A stretch of 64,000 bases of DNA from Planctomycetota bacterium (GCA_020638675.1 JACKID010000003.1:62001-126000); one strand, 5' to 3'. Shown: positions 32,765 through 42,244, counted from the first letter of the stretch. Notes: generated by a model not told the origin, from the sequence alone. Numbers and translations: made by a program.

Positions 32765-34075
32765 ATGCCTGACTACACCGCCATCTTCGAAGTGCTCGGG
32801 CAGTATGCCCGGGCGTTCACCCAGCTCGACAACCTGGCCGAGCGCAACCTGAGCTTCAGCGGCAGCGGCGAGACCTTCCGTTCGCTCGACAAGCTGCGCG
32901 AGGAATTCATCGACGTGCTCAATGACGCGCCGGCCGAGCGCGACAGCCTCGACGCGGTAAGCATCCTCAGCGACGCCGCCCGGGTGGCGCGTGGCTGGGA
33001 TGCGCAACTGCGGCAATCGCTGAATTCATGGATCAGCAACGCGCTGGCCGCCGAGCTGGACGTCCTCAGCGCCCCGCAGACCGAGGTGCTGCGCGAATTG
33101 CAGCGCGCCATGCTGGCCGATGCCGAAAGCGTCGCGGCAAACGCCGTGACGCTGGGCAGCGTGAACCCCGATGCGAACAACGTCGGCGACGCCGCCTGCT
33201 ACGTCACCAAGGAAGTCGCCGACGCCGGCGAGAACCTGGTGGATGACGAACGCGTCGCGAACCAGCGCATCGTCATCGAATGCACGCGCGACAACGCCCA
33301 CCACCGCGTGCCGGTGGGGCAAGAGGAGTTCCGAGTTCGACCTGAAATCGGCGCGAGCGTGGCCACCCGCGTGATCCCGGTGACCTACGGCGACGTCACG
33401 GACGCGCGCAATGTGGTCGCGGACGGCGCGTTTGAATCCGAAACCGGCGGCAGCTTCGACTACTGGGGCGCGATGGCCGGCGCGAGCGTGTTCTCGCGCG
33501 ACACCGGCACCAAGCTGTTCGGCGACGGCGCGCTCAAGATCACCGGCGATGGGGCAACCGCGGGCGAGCTGCGCCAGGACCTCGCCGACCGCGACCCGCC
33601 GCTCGAATCCGGGCGGCACTGGGCACTCGGCGCGTGGATCTACATCGGCAGCTACACGGGCGGCACGGTCACGATCGACCTGCTGGTTGACGGCGTGGCC
33701 TCGGCACTGACGCTTACCGTCGACGGCTCAACGGCGACCGGCCAGTGGCTGCACCTCGGCGGCTTTGAGTACCTGGCCCGCGCCAGTTTCCCCAACAAGG
33801 TAAAGGCGCGCATCCAGTGCAGCAGCGACTTTGACGGCGCGGTCTACATCGACGGCGTCTCGCTTGCGCCGGCCACTGAAGTGCCGCACGCGGGAGTGCG
33901 CGTGGCGATCTTCGAGGGGGCAACCGCGCCGCAGGCCGTGCCGATTCCGGACCGCTTCCTGCTCGACACCACCAGCGACGAGGCCGGGGCGTTCCAGTCG
34001 TTCGCGCGCGACCGGCTCGATATCGCGTTGCCGTCATCCGGCTCGCCGACCGTTTCCGACTCACTCGCGGAGTAG
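32765..34075 (+). CDS. Phage-block structural protein with lectin/CBM-like domain
   Basis: A 436-residue protein. The N-terminal half is helical (FEVLGQYARAFTQLDNLAER, LDKLREEFIDVLNDAPAERD). The C-terminal half has a jelly-roll-like carbohydrate-binding look: NVVADGAFESETGGSFDYWG, LKITGDGATAGELRQDL, RHWALGAWIYIGSYTGGTV, LHLGGFEYLARASFPNKVK. It could be a tail or neck protein with a surface-binding module. The start follows the preceding stop by 11 bp. Confidence 0.6.
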   Translation: MPDYTAIFEVLGQYARAFTQLDNLAERNLSFSGSGETFRSLDKLREEFIDVLNDAPAERDSLDAVSILSDAARVARGWDAQLRQSLNSWISNALAAELDVLSAPQTEVLRELQRAMLADAESVAANAVTLGSVNPDANNVGDAACYVTKEVADAGENLVDDERVANQRIVIECTRDNAHHRVPVGQEEFRVRPEIGASVATRVIPVTYGDVTDARNVVADGAFESETGGSFDYWGAMAGASVFSRDTGTKLFGDGALKITGDGATAGELRQDLADRDPPLESGRHWALGAWIYIGSYTGGTVTIDLLVDGVASALTLTVDGSTATGQWLHLGGFEYLARASFPNKVKARIQCSSDFDGAVYIDGVSLAPATEVPHAGVRVAIFEGATAPQAVPIPDRFLLDTTSDEAGAFQSFARDRLDIALPSSGSPTVSDSLAE

Positions 34076-34077
34076 CC

Positions 34078-35205
34078 ATGTCTCTCACACTGCAATTCGC
34101 GGGCGCAACCCAGGGCACACCCGCCGGGCTGACGGTGACCCGCATCGGCACGACGCCCGACGTGGAAGAAACCTGGCTGATTGAGCTCGACGCCGAAGCC
34201 GCCACAGCCGCGGCGCTGGAACCGGTCGTGCAGGCGCTCAAGGACCTGCAGGGCACAAGCGGCGATCTGAAACTGCAGTCCGACGGCATGGACCTGCGCG
34301 CGCTCGGCACGGCGGACTGCCGGTCGGGCCCGACACTGGTCGGCGTGACCGAGCAGGACCGCGCGCCCGGTCAGGCAGAGAATCGCCGCCGCGTCAGGCT
34401 CGAGTTCCGTGCCACGCTGCAGGACGCGGCATCGGCCATCCAGTCGCACCGCTACAGCGTGCGCCTGACGACGGAGCCCGGGCAGCCGCAACGCGTACTC
34501 ACGACGGGCGCGGCAATCCTGCGCAAGGGCGAAGCGCCGGCCGACAGCGAGGCGGTGCTGCTGCCCGTTCTCGCAGCGGGGTATCGCCGCGTGAGACAGA
34601 CCGTGATGCGTGACGCGCAAGTTCCGTCCGTTGAATACGAGGTCATGGACGAGCAGGTGTTCCGCGCGCTGCCCGGTGGCGTGGATGACGGGCACTACAT
34701 CATCAGCGAATTCACGGACGCGCAGGCGCGCTCGCTGCGTGCCATCTCGGGCTTCTTCACGGGTGCTTCGGCGCGTGCGCGGGCGCTTGAGCTGCGCCCG
34801 GGCGCGCCGGTGTCATCGCGCGTCTCCGAGAATCCGTTCTCGCGCCGCGTCGACTTCGAGTTCATTGAGCTGGTCGAGTCGGGCGGAACCCTGGCGCTGA
34901 CTGAGTCGCTGACGTTCACCACCACGCGCCGCGTGATCGACCACCCGCTGCTCGACACAGCCCTGCCCGCCTACCGCCAGCAGATCGGCGCGCCGCAGAC
35001 CGAAGTGATTCAGGAAGGAAGCGCCGTCGGCGACGGGCGCCACGTGAGCCCGCCCGCGCCGCGCTACGCGGGCGACCTGATCGAGCGCCAGGTTCACTAT
35101 TCCATGCCGCACGCCGGGCTGCCCGCCGACCGCCGCTGGGTCACGACCTGGCGCTACGTCTCGCGCGGGCGGTCCGCAATACTCGCCGGAGCGCCCCATG
35201 CCTGA
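34078..35205 (+). CDS. Phage-block tail-like hypothetical protein
   Basis: A 375-residue, beta-rich protein (LTLQFAGATQGTPAGLTVTR at the start; RVDFEFIELVESGGTLALTE near the middle). It begins three bases after the previous stop (34075/34078) and its 3' end overlaps the next gene by 8 bp, as in tightly packed virion operons. Tail tube, baseplate or neck functions are possible; no family signature was recognised. Confidence 0.6.
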   Translation: MSLTLQFAGATQGTPAGLTVTRIGTTPDVEETWLIELDAEAATAAALEPVVQALKDLQGTSGDLKLQSDGMDLRALGTADCRSGPTLVGVTEQDRAPGQAENRRRVRLEFRATLQDAASAIQSHRYSVRLTTEPGQPQRVLTTGAAILRKGEAPADSEAVLLPVLAAGYRRVRQTVMRDAQVPSVEYEVMDEQVFRALPGGVDDGHYIISEFTDAQARSLRAISGFFTGASARARALELRPGAPVSSRVSENPFSRRVDFEFIELVESGGTLALTESLTFTTTRRVIDHPLLDTALPAYRQQIGAPQTEVIQEGSAVGDGRHVSPPAPRYAGDLIERQVHYSMPHAGLPADRRWVTTWRYVSRGRSAILAGAPHA

Positions 35206-38200
35206 GCACGTCACGGCCACACTCAACGGGCTGCCGCTTATCGAGCTGCGCATTGAACTCCTGCGCGGCGGTCGCCCCAGCACGTTCGAGGCCATGCTTG
35301 CGCCGGGCGCGAGCGTGCAGCCAGCCCCGTGCGTCGTGCACGTCGCGGATGCGGAAACGTCGCGCACGTTCCGGCAATTCACGCTGCGCTCAGTGGAAAC
35401 GCTGGGCGACGGGCGCGTACGCGTCGCGGGCAGCGACCTGCGCGAGGGCTGGCAGCGCAACGTCCACGCGGACATCAACGTTCCGCTCGGCGACGGCACC
35501 GCGTGGCGCCCCGGCGAGCCGCTGACTGCGCAGCCCGCGCTGGAGCAGTTATTCGTCGCGGCCGGACTGCCGCCTTCGGACGCACCGCGCGTGCCGGCTG
35601 TCGTGCAGGCGCCGGTGAACATTCGCGCACGCGGCACGCTGGGCAACGCGGTCGAACATCTGCTGGCGGGCGTCGGTCTCACGATCGCCGTGGATGACTC
35701 CGGCAACACACGCACCGAGCCCAGCACGCTTGAACAACCGGACGAGCCTGCGCGACTGATCGAGGTGCAGGCGTCGGTTCCGGAAACACCGGACGTGGTT
35801 GAAGTCGCTGGCGGCCCGGCGCTGGAGATCGTCGAGCTCGCGGACTGGGAGCCGGTGCTGCCCGATGACGACGGCGCCATTGCGCCACTGGCGGATGTTC
35901 TTGCGCAGTGGGGTGTGCGCGAATCCGCCGCGCGGCAGGCCTGCCTGAGCGACGGCGGGTTCGAGCAACTTCTGCCCGCCAGCGGCGTCAACGCCGGCGC
36001 GCGCCTGCCAGCCCTCAAGCGCTACGCATTCCGGTTGTTCCGCGCGACCGGCGCGCCGTTGCCGTGGCTGCCGGTTGGCGGGCTCGCTGAAGACGGAAGC
36101 TTCCTGGCGCCGCGACTCGAAGCGCTGGCTGACATCGCATCGGGCGTTGCACCCGGGCACCCGCAGGCGCGGCAGTTCGAGCGAACTACCGGCGTGCCCG
36201 TCGAAGGCTTTGAGATCGACGCCGAAAACGGGCTGGTCTATCTGCCGCGAGCGCCGTTCGCACTGGCCGATCCCGCCGGCGCGGACGACCCCACAATCCA
36301 GGCACGCAGGCTGCAGGGCGACGCGAGCCTGACGCTGCGCATCGCTCACGCTGCGCGGCGCCCGCCGTTCACGCTGGAGGTTCCAACCGGGGGCACCGGC
36401 GCGCCCGTCACGCTGCACGCGCCGCACCTGCTGGGCGCGTACGATTCCTCCGGCACGATGCTGAACCGGGCGCAGCTTCAGCTCGCCGCGCGGGACCTCG
36501 CCACGTCGCACGCCACACGCCAGGCACTTCACATGGCGCGTTATGCCGGCGTGCACGGGGCGCTGCCCGGCGGTACCTGCGAGCGTGTCACGGTCACGGC
36601 CGACGCGGGCGGGCTCACGACAACCGTGATCAGCCGGGCGATGCAGCCCGAGGCTGCCGCGTACGCGGCGCCCGTTGCGGCGGCGCTGTCCCATTCCGCG
36701 TCCCCGCTGCCGAGCGGATTGCATCAGCCGATCAACGCCTACCGCGCGGGCCCGCTGGTGATTCGCACGCGGGGCGAAACGCCGGAAGGTGAAAGCGTGC
36801 TCGCGGTCGAGGCGGTGCGCCGCAGCGACGACACCGGCGCGCTCGAGCTGCGGCACCCGGGTGCGCTGGCGTTTCCGTTCTTTCTGGAAAGTGCGGACTC
36901 GGCAAAGTTCGGGCGCTGGTTTTTCGTCGCCGGGGTAGAGGTCGCCGACTCCGGGCGACTGCGCGTGCTCGGGCCCGACGAGCGGCACGCGGAAATTACG
37001 GCGGCGCAATTGTCCGACGCCCGGCACGTATTGCCGCGGGCGATGCGCGGGCTGATTGTGAGTCTCGGCGACGAGCCGGCATTCGCAGACCTCGGGCCGC
37101 TGGTGTCCGACAGCCGCGGCGCGACTCCCGGTGCGGCGTCCAGCCTGGTGTACGACCTCGACCGGGATCGGCTCAGTCAACGCAAGCGCGGCGGGTTGCA
37201 ATTCCTTGCGGCGCTCGCGCTCAGCCCGGCGCACAAGCGCGAGGGCACGCGCGACGGCGGCTGGGTGCCCGCACTTAACCTGCGAGAGGGCGACACGAAC
37301 ACTCCGGAGGTACTCGGGCGCGGGTTGTTCGCCGAGGGCGACGGGCGCGCGCTCGGACGCCTGACCGCGAAGCTGCAAGGCGGCCCGATCCTCGCCGACC
37401 CGGATGCCTGCGCCAAACACTGCTACGGCAAGACCGGCGACGACGACGGGCTGTACCGCGAGTCGGCCGGGCACATCAGCACGGACGCGTTCTTCAAGGT
37501 GCCGGGCGACGCCGTTCACGACGCGCCGTTGAAATTCTACCCGGAAGAGTTCGCCGGAAGCGTGCCGCCCTGGCCGCCGTACGAGGCGCAGCTCAAGTAC
37601 GACGCCGCGGAACAGCATCCGTGGAACCACCAGCTGCGCCAAGGCCGCTGGAAGATCCAGTACCGCGTGCCCTTTCTTCCCGAAATCCCGCCGACGTGGA
37701 AGCCGCCGATCGGCCCGCCGCCCGAGCCGCCGGTGGACGATCCGCCGGGCATCACGGTGCCGCGCGCCGCGTACGCGCGCGACGACATCCGCCCGGCGAT
37801 CAGCGATCACAACCTGTGGGCGCCGAGCCATGACTGGTTGGCCGCACCCAGCAGCCGCGACACCGAGCGCGAAGTCCCGTTCACCGGCCCAAGCATCAAG
37901 AGCGAAGGCTGGAGCGCGGAGGTCAACGGCACGCCCGACCCCAGCCTCGGCGGCGGGTGCATCTACCTGCCGCCGGGCGTCAGCATCCCGAACGCGCAGG
38001 GCGACGGCGGCGCGCGCCGGACGTTTCTCGCGCTGCACCCGGAAGTCGTGCTCGCGTTCGGGCACCCGGACCATGCTGCCGGGCGCATGCATTCGGGCTG
38101 GGACGTGCGGCTTGCGACCACCGGGCAGCATCTGGAATTCATCGCGCGCGACGCCGACGCCGCGCCCGAGCCCGGGCTGACACGCGGGCTCCACGTCAGC

Positions 38201-39046
38201 GGACACCTGCAGCTTGGCCCGAGCGGCGCGACGTTCGGAGAAAGCCACGCGCTGCGCCTCGGCGCGGGCGACGAAGAGGGCATCGCGTTCGGCGACGACG
38301 TGGCGCTCTACCGCGACAGCGCCGCCACACTGCGCACCGACGGCGACCTCGAAGTCGGCGGCAAGCTGACGGTCGAAGGGTTGATCGACCCGACGGGACT
38401 GGAACTCGTGCCTCAGCCGACCAACCCGGGCGGCACGGCGGCGAACACCCTGTGGCTCGACAGCGGCGACGGCAACCGCGCCAAGGTCGGCGCCAACAAG
38501 CTCGCCTACAGCAGCGAAGTGCCGAGCACGAGCGGGCTGCTGCAGGCCGCGAACAACCTGGGCGACGTCGCCAGCGCCGCGACCGCCCGCGGCAATCTGG
38601 GGCTGGGCCACCTCGCGACGCTCGGGACGATCAACGACGGCAACTGGTCCGGCACCGATCTCGCGGTAGCCAACGGCGGCACCGGCGCCAGCACCGCGCG
38701 CGACGCGCTGTCCAACCTGGGCACGCTCAAGGCCGTGACGCTGTCGTACTCCGGCAGCGGCAGCAGCGGCAAGACCGTCACGCTGACCGGCATCAACCGC
38801 GCGCACTTCCTGATCGTGCAGCGCGAAAACGGCAGCACGAGCGGCGCGATCATGTGCATGCCGCTGGGCTCCACGGGCGCGGTCTACGTCTGGAACCTGT
38901 CCAACGGCGGGACGAACAACTCGTGGTTCAGCCTGAATGCGCCCGGCGCGGGCGGCAACCAGACGCTCACCATCAACACCAACAGCTCGGACGTGAACGC
39001 CAGCGGCTCGACCTACAAGGTCATCGCGTTCGGCACTTCCTCATAG
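35198..39046 (+). CDS. Large tail protein with fibre-like C-terminus
   Basis: A 1282-residue protein. The N-terminal 250 residues look like a tail-hub/proximal-tail domain (LIELRIELLRGGRPSTFEAML; GTLGNAVEHLLAGVGLTIAV). A proline-rich linker (PPTWKPPIGPPPEPPVDDPP, near 830) leads to a beta-rich part. The C-terminal 200 residues contain the classic tail-fibre sequences LLQAANNLGDVASAATARGN and DLAVANGGTGASTARDALSN. The fibre tip would bind a receptor. One polypeptide combining hub-like and fibre-like parts is unusual and suggests a compact tail. Confidence 0.75.
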   Translation: MPEHVTATLNGLPLIELRIELLRGGRPSTFEAMLAPGASVQPAPCVVHVADAETSRTFRQFTLRSVETLGDGRVRVAGSDLREGWQRNVHADINVPLGDGTAWRPGEPLTAQPALEQLFVAAGLPPSDAPRVPAVVQAPVNIRARGTLGNAVEHLLAGVGLTIAVDDSGNTRTEPSTLEQPDEPARLIEVQASVPETPDVVEVAGGPALEIVELADWEPVLPDDDGAIAPLADVLAQWGVRESAARQACLSDGGFEQLLPASGVNAGARLPALKRYAFRLFRATGAPLPWLPVGGLAEDGSFLAPRLEALADIASGVAPGHPQARQFERTTGVPVEGFEIDAENGLVYLPRAPFALADPAGADDPTIQARRLQGDASLTLRIAHAARRPPFTLEVPTGGTGAPVTLHAPHLLGAYDSSGTMLNRAQLQLAARDLATSHATRQALHMARYAGVHGALPGGTCERVTVTADAGGLTTTVISRAMQPEAAAYAAPVAAALSHSASPLPSGLHQPINAYRAGPLVIRTRGETPEGESVLAVEAVRRSDDTGALELRHPGALAFPFFLESADSAKFGRWFFVAGVEVADSGRLRVLGPDERHAEITAAQLSDARHVLPRAMRGLIVSLGDEPAFADLGPLVSDSRGATPGAASSLVYDLDRDRLSQRKRGGLQFLAALALSPAHKREGTRDGGWVPALNLREGDTNTPEVLGRGLFAEGDGRALGRLTAKLQGGPILADPDACAKHCYGKTGDDDGLYRESAGHISTDAFFKVPGDAVHDAPLKFYPEEFAGSVPPWPPYEAQLKYDAAEQHPWNHQLRQGRWKIQYRVPFLPEIPPTWKPPIGPPPEPPVDDPPGITVPRAAYARDDIRPAISDHNLWAPSHDWLAAPSSRDTEREVPFTGPSIKSEGWSAEVNGTPDPSLGGGCIYLPPGVSIPNAQGDGGARRTFLALHPEVVLAFGHPDHAAGRMHSGWDVRLATTGQHLEFIARDADAAPEPGLTRGLHVSGHLQLGPSGATFGESHALRLGAGDEEGIAFGDDVALYRDSAATLRTDGDLEVGGKLTVEGLIDPTGLELVPQPTNPGGTAANTLWLDSGDGNRAKVGANKLAYSSEVPSTSGLLQAANNLGDVASAATARGNLGLGHLATLGTINDGNWSGTDLAVANGGTGASTARDALSNLGTLKAVTLSYSGSGSSGKTVTLTGINRAHFLIVQRENGSTSGAIMCMPLGSTGAVYVWNLSNGGTNNSWFSLNAPGAGGNQTLTINTNSSDVNASGSTYKVIAFGTSS

Positions 39047-39056
39047 GAGTCCTCCC

Positions 39057-39467
39057 ATGAAGTATCTTCTCCCTCTTCTGTTTGTCTTGGTCGCCGGCTG
39101 CACCAGCCTGCAGTACGCGCTGGAGACGGCCGAGCGCACCCGCGACGCGATGGAGTCCGCCGGGGCCGAGCTGCGCGACGCGATGGAGATCGCGCAGAAG
39201 GCCCGCGACGAATACGTCGAAGCGCTGAAAGACGGCGACGGCGACCGCGTGCAGGCCGCGCTGGTCGCCTTGCAGGCAGCGGAAGATGAGCGGCGCACGC
39301 GCGAGCTGCGCTTCGAGCAGACGCAGAAAGCGTTCGACACGGCCAAGCACGAGCTGGATCGCGCCAAGGCGGAAGACAACTATCTCGAAGGCGTGCTCGG
39401 AATCCTGCTCGGCGGCTTGATCGGCGGAGGCGGCGGCTTCCTCACCGGACGCAAGAAGAAGCCCTAG
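39057..39467 (+). CDS. u-spanin-like lipoprotein
   Basis: A 136-residue protein. An N-terminal lipobox VAGC (residue about 15), a central coiled coil of about 85 residues (TAERTRDAMESAGAELRDAM), and a C-terminal transmembrane segment (VLGILLGGLIGGGGGFLTG) ending in basic GRKKKP. An outer-membrane lipid anchor plus an inner-membrane helix is the topology of unimolecular spanins, which fuse the two membranes at lysis. No holin or endolysin is visible nearby. Its stop overlaps that of the convergent gene (CTAG, 39464-39467). Confidence 0.6.
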   Translation: MKYLLPLLFVLVAGCTSLQYALETAERTRDAMESAGAELRDAMEIAQKARDEYVEALKDGDGDRVQAALVALQAAEDERRTRELRFEQTQKAFDTAKHELDRAKAEDNYLEGVLGILLGGLIGGGGGFLTGRKKKP

Positions 39468-40471
39468 CCGTCGGTGGGGTCGTAGACTTCGTCGATGTCG
39501 ACCTTCAGGCTCAGGAAGCGGCGGTCGGTGGGGGCGAGCTCGATGCCGCGTTTGCAGATAGTCACGGCCGTCTCGTAGCGCGCGCCCATATAGAGGTAAT
39601 AGGCCCAGGCGTAGTAGCACTCGATGATGAGCTGCCTGGCCTTGTCGTCGATCTTGTCGGCGTAGGTGTCCTGCCCGCGGTACTTCAGCAGGTTGCGATT
39701 CTTGGCCAGGCTGCCGCGCACGGTCTCCATGGCCTTGACGATGTTCTCGTACTTCGGCAGCCCGCGGTTGGTGTAGCCGGTCTTGCAGTCTTCGTCGGCT
39801 TCCTTGCGGGTCGCGTCGTTGGTGTCGACCTGCCCGTCCAGCTCGGTGAGCCAGTCGTCGATCGGCTGCCGCTTCTTCTGCTCTTCGGCGTCGGCCTCGG
39901 CCTGTGCGTCCCTGGCTTCTTTCTCGAGCTCGGCGGCGCGCACCTCAAGCTCCACGCGCTTGAGCGTACCGAGCAGGATGTCGGCCTTGACCGCCGCCGG
40001 CGTGTTGGCGAAGCGCGCGACCACGTCCTCAAGCAGCGGGCGGGCCCGCACCGTGTCCTTGTCGTCGAGTGCGGTGATCGCGTCGTCGAGCACGGCGTCG
40101 GCTTCGAGGTTGAACGCGACGCGCGACAGCTTCTGGGCGGGCTCGGCGAACCCGTCCAGCTTGGCGGCCTGCGCGGCGGTTTTCTGCGCCTCCGCGTACA
40201 GCCCCCGGTGCAGGGCGAAGCGGGCGAGGTCCATCAGTTCGGGGCCGGTGTTGCCGAGCGTTTCGTCCATGATGAGGAACTGGGACGGCAACTCGAAGTC
40301 CTCGAGCTTTACTGTGAAGTCCTTGCGGCCTTTGCGGTAGATCACGGTGCCGTCGCTCACGCTGACGATGGTGGCCTCGAAGTCCTTGTCCTCGGACTTG
40401 AGTTTGACCTTCACCGCCCAAACGGGGGCAGCGCAGGCGAGAATCAGCATCAGCGCGGTCAAACGAACCAT
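39464..40471 (-). CDS. Secreted helical-repeat protein
   Basis: A 335-residue protein from the ATG at 40471. Signal peptide MVRLTALMLILACAAPVWA. Then an SHD1/SLA1-like short beta domain (VKLKSEDKDFEATIVSVSDG, TVIYRKGRKDFTVKLEDF), often found at the N-terminus of planctomycete secreted proteins. A TPR-like or helical region follows (LMDLARFALHRGLYAEAQKT; AWAYYLYMGARYETAVTICK). The SHD1 resemblance is from memory. Function unknown; periplasmic or surface location is expected. Confidence 0.7.
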   Translation of the reverse strand: MVRLTALMLILACAAPVWAVKVKLKSEDKDFEATIVSVSDGTVIYRKGRKDFTVKLEDFELPSQFLIMDETLGNTGPELMDLARFALHRGLYAEAQKTAAQAAKLDGFAEPAQKLSRVAFNLEADAVLDDAITALDDKDTVRARPLLEDVVARFANTPAAVKADILLGTLKRVELEVRAAELEKEARDAQAEADAEEQKKRQPIDDWLTELDGQVDTNDATRKEADEDCKTGYTNRGLPKYENIVKAMETVRGSLAKNRNLLKYRGQDTYADKIDDKARQLIIECYYAWAYYLYMGARYETAVTICKRGIELAPTDRRFLSLKVDIDEVYDPTDG

Positions 40472-40533
40472 GGCGGCATTATAGAGGAAGGAGCCGGCTT
40501 GACGCCCCCCAACCACAGCGTAGCGTTGCGAAA

Positions 40534-41082
40534 ATGCGAAGCGCCCGGATGCTGATTCTGCTGCTGGTTCTGCCCGTCGTGGCCCTCTCGGGCTGCGCCA
40601 GCGGCGGGCTGCAGGACGCCGAAGTGGACGTCATGTTCCGCCGCACGGAGGCCGTGACGGAGGGCATCCTCGAGCTGACCACCCCCGCGCTGGTGAACAA
40701 GGTCAACGGCGCCTACGAGATCACGGGCATGGCGGTCCGGGGCGGGGCGAAGCTGTCGCCCTCGGGCGAGGTCCAGGGCGGCGACAACCGGGTGTTCGTG
40801 CTTTCATTTACCGACCTTGGCGACATCTCCGTCTTGCGCACGGATGACAAGCGAGTATCGTTGCGCGCCGAATTCGGGCCGGGCGGCAAGGTGACAAATG
40901 CCCTGCTGGGCTCGACCAGCGGCGCGGTGACAGACGCCTTCGTCGCGTCGGGCAACGACGAGTTCGAATCCGGCACGTACGAGATCCTGTACGACGGGCC
41001 GGACCTGGTGGTCGGGCGGTTCGACCTGAAGTTCCGCAAGTACAGCGTGGCCGGAAACTTCCGCGCCCCGCGCCTGAGGTGA
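40534..41082 (+). CDS. Lipoprotein of unknown function
   Basis: A 182-residue protein. Signal with lipobox LSGC (residue about 21). The mature part is beta-rich (NRVFVLSFTDLGDISVLRTD, GTYEILYDGPDLVVGRFDLK). It is divergent from the SHD1-like gene and is followed after 3 bp by the thioredoxin-fold gene, so the two are probably co-transcribed. Confidence 0.7.
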   Translation: MRSARMLILLLVLPVVALSGCASGGLQDAEVDVMFRRTEAVTEGILELTTPALVNKVNGAYEITGMAVRGGAKLSPSGEVQGGDNRVFVLSFTDLGDISVLRTDDKRVSLRAEFGPGGKVTNALLGSTSGAVTDAFVASGNDEFESGTYEILYDGPDLVVGRFDLKFRKYSVAGNFRAPRLR

Positions 41083-41085
41083 AGT

Positions 41086-41604
41086 GTGAAGCAGCTTATG
41101 ATCAGCCTGTCGCTTGCCCTCGTGATCGCCCTTGCCGGCCTCGCCGTGCATCACGTGACCGCCGACGCCACCAAGCGCCTTCCCACCTTCGCCATGAAGG
41201 ACCTTGAGGAAGTCGAGCACAACCTCTCCGACGCCGAGTTCAAGGACAAGCGCCTGCTGATCGCCGGCATCGGCACCTGGCAGCAGGTCAGCCGCGACCA
41301 GGCCGCCGAGCTGGAAGCCTTCCACAAGGCCCACCCGGACGTCGAGATCATCTGCTTCATCGCCGACGACATCACGGCCGCGCGCGACTTCGTGAAGACG
41401 CAGGGCATCACCTACAAGTGCTACAAGGCCGACGGTACGGCGCCGATCAACGCGACGTTCAACCGCCTGTTCGAGACCAAGAAGGGCAAGACCCTGACGC
41501 TGAACCAGCTTCCGTTCGTGGTGCTGGCCGGCAAGGATCGCAGCGTCTACTTCGCCGAAACCGGCGTGGTGAAGGCCGTCCGGCTTGGCGAAGTCCTGAA
41601 GTAG
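41086..41604 (+). CDS. Thioredoxin-fold exported protein lacking CxxC
   Basis: A 172-residue protein from GTG 41086. N-terminal hydrophobic signal/anchor (LMISLSLALVIALAGLAV). The TlpA/AhpC-like fold is recognisable (LLIAGIGTWQQVSRDQAAEL; FHKAHPDVEIICFIADD; LTLNQLPFVVLAGKDRSVYF with the cis-Pro loop QLPF). Where redox enzymes have WCxxC it has TWQQVS, so it cannot do thiol-disulfide exchange. A binding or scaffold role is inferred. It follows the lipoprotein gene by 3 bp. Confidence 0.75.
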   Translation: MKQLMISLSLALVIALAGLAVHHVTADATKRLPTFAMKDLEEVEHNLSDAEFKDKRLLIAGIGTWQQVSRDQAAELEAFHKAHPDVEIICFIADDITAARDFVKTQGITYKCYKADGTAPINATFNRLFETKKGKTLTLNQLPFVVLAGKDRSVYFAETGVVKAVRLGEVLK

Positions 41605-41731
41605 ATCGCGGATCAGCACATCCGCGGCCCCCGAAACGCACTTCCCGCGCTTGCAACTTGCGCACCCGGGGTGTTGAATAGTGGCTAGGGAATGGCAGAT
41701 CCCTCCCCGTTTCCCCCCTGGAACTGCCAAG

Positions 41732-42244
41732 ATGAACCTATCGCAGACCCAGAACACCAAGGCCGCACGGATGTCGCAGGCGGATCAATTGTTGATATCG
41801 ATCATCCTGAAGAACACGAAAGTGACTCAGGGACAGGTCGATGAAGCGCTTGCCGACTGCGCCACGGCCAAGAAGGAAGGGCGCGAGCTCGACCTCGCGC
41901 ACGCGATCCTTGAGCACAACTGGCTCAGCCGGGCCGAGCTGTACAAGCTGGTGAAGGCGCGCAACTACGCGCTGATCCGGCAAGAGGACAAGCGGCTCGG
42001 GCGCCGCATGTTCCGCAAGAATTTCATCACCAAGACGCAGCTCGATGAGGCGTTGGCTTTCCAGCGCCAGTTGTTCAAGGCGCTGGGCGACATCAAGCGC
42101 GTCGAGAGCATCCTGATGGATGACGGGCACATCAGCCCCGACCAGGTGCGCGAAATCTGGGCCGAATACACCAGCTACCTCAAGCGCAAAGGCGACCAGC
42201 CCGTAGAGCCGAAGACGGACCCAAGCCTGATGAAACGCGGGTAA
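41732..42244 (+). CDS. Small helical protein, possibly related to GspE N-terminal-like domains
   Basis: A 170-residue protein. I chose ATG 41732; GTG 41681 or ATG 41774 are possible. No signal peptide. It has two similar helical units, VTQGQVDEALADCATAKKEG and ITKTQLDEALAFQRQLFKAL, each with T-x-x-Q-x-DEAL, the motif of GspE/MshE N-terminal-like domains that in some families bind cyclic-di-GMP. No GspE-type ATPase is present. A regulatory role is possible but unproven. Confidence 0.65.
   Translation: MNLSQTQNTKAARMSQADQLLISIILKNTKVTQGQVDEALADCATAKKEGRELDLAHAILEHNWLSRAELYKLVKARNYALIRQEDKRLGRRMFRKNFITKTQLDEALAFQRQLFKALGDIKRVESILMDDGHISPDQVREIWAEYTSYLKRKGDQPVEPKTDPSLMKRG

Noticed and set aside
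35549..38806. 1085-codon minus-strand frame inside the tail gene
   Set aside because: Shadow frame. The plus strand has fibre motifs and overlapping-operon spacing.
29056..39467. Ordinary active prophage
   Set aside because: No integrase, repressor, replication, terminase, holin or endolysin gene, and no attachment-site direct repeats were recognised at the edges.
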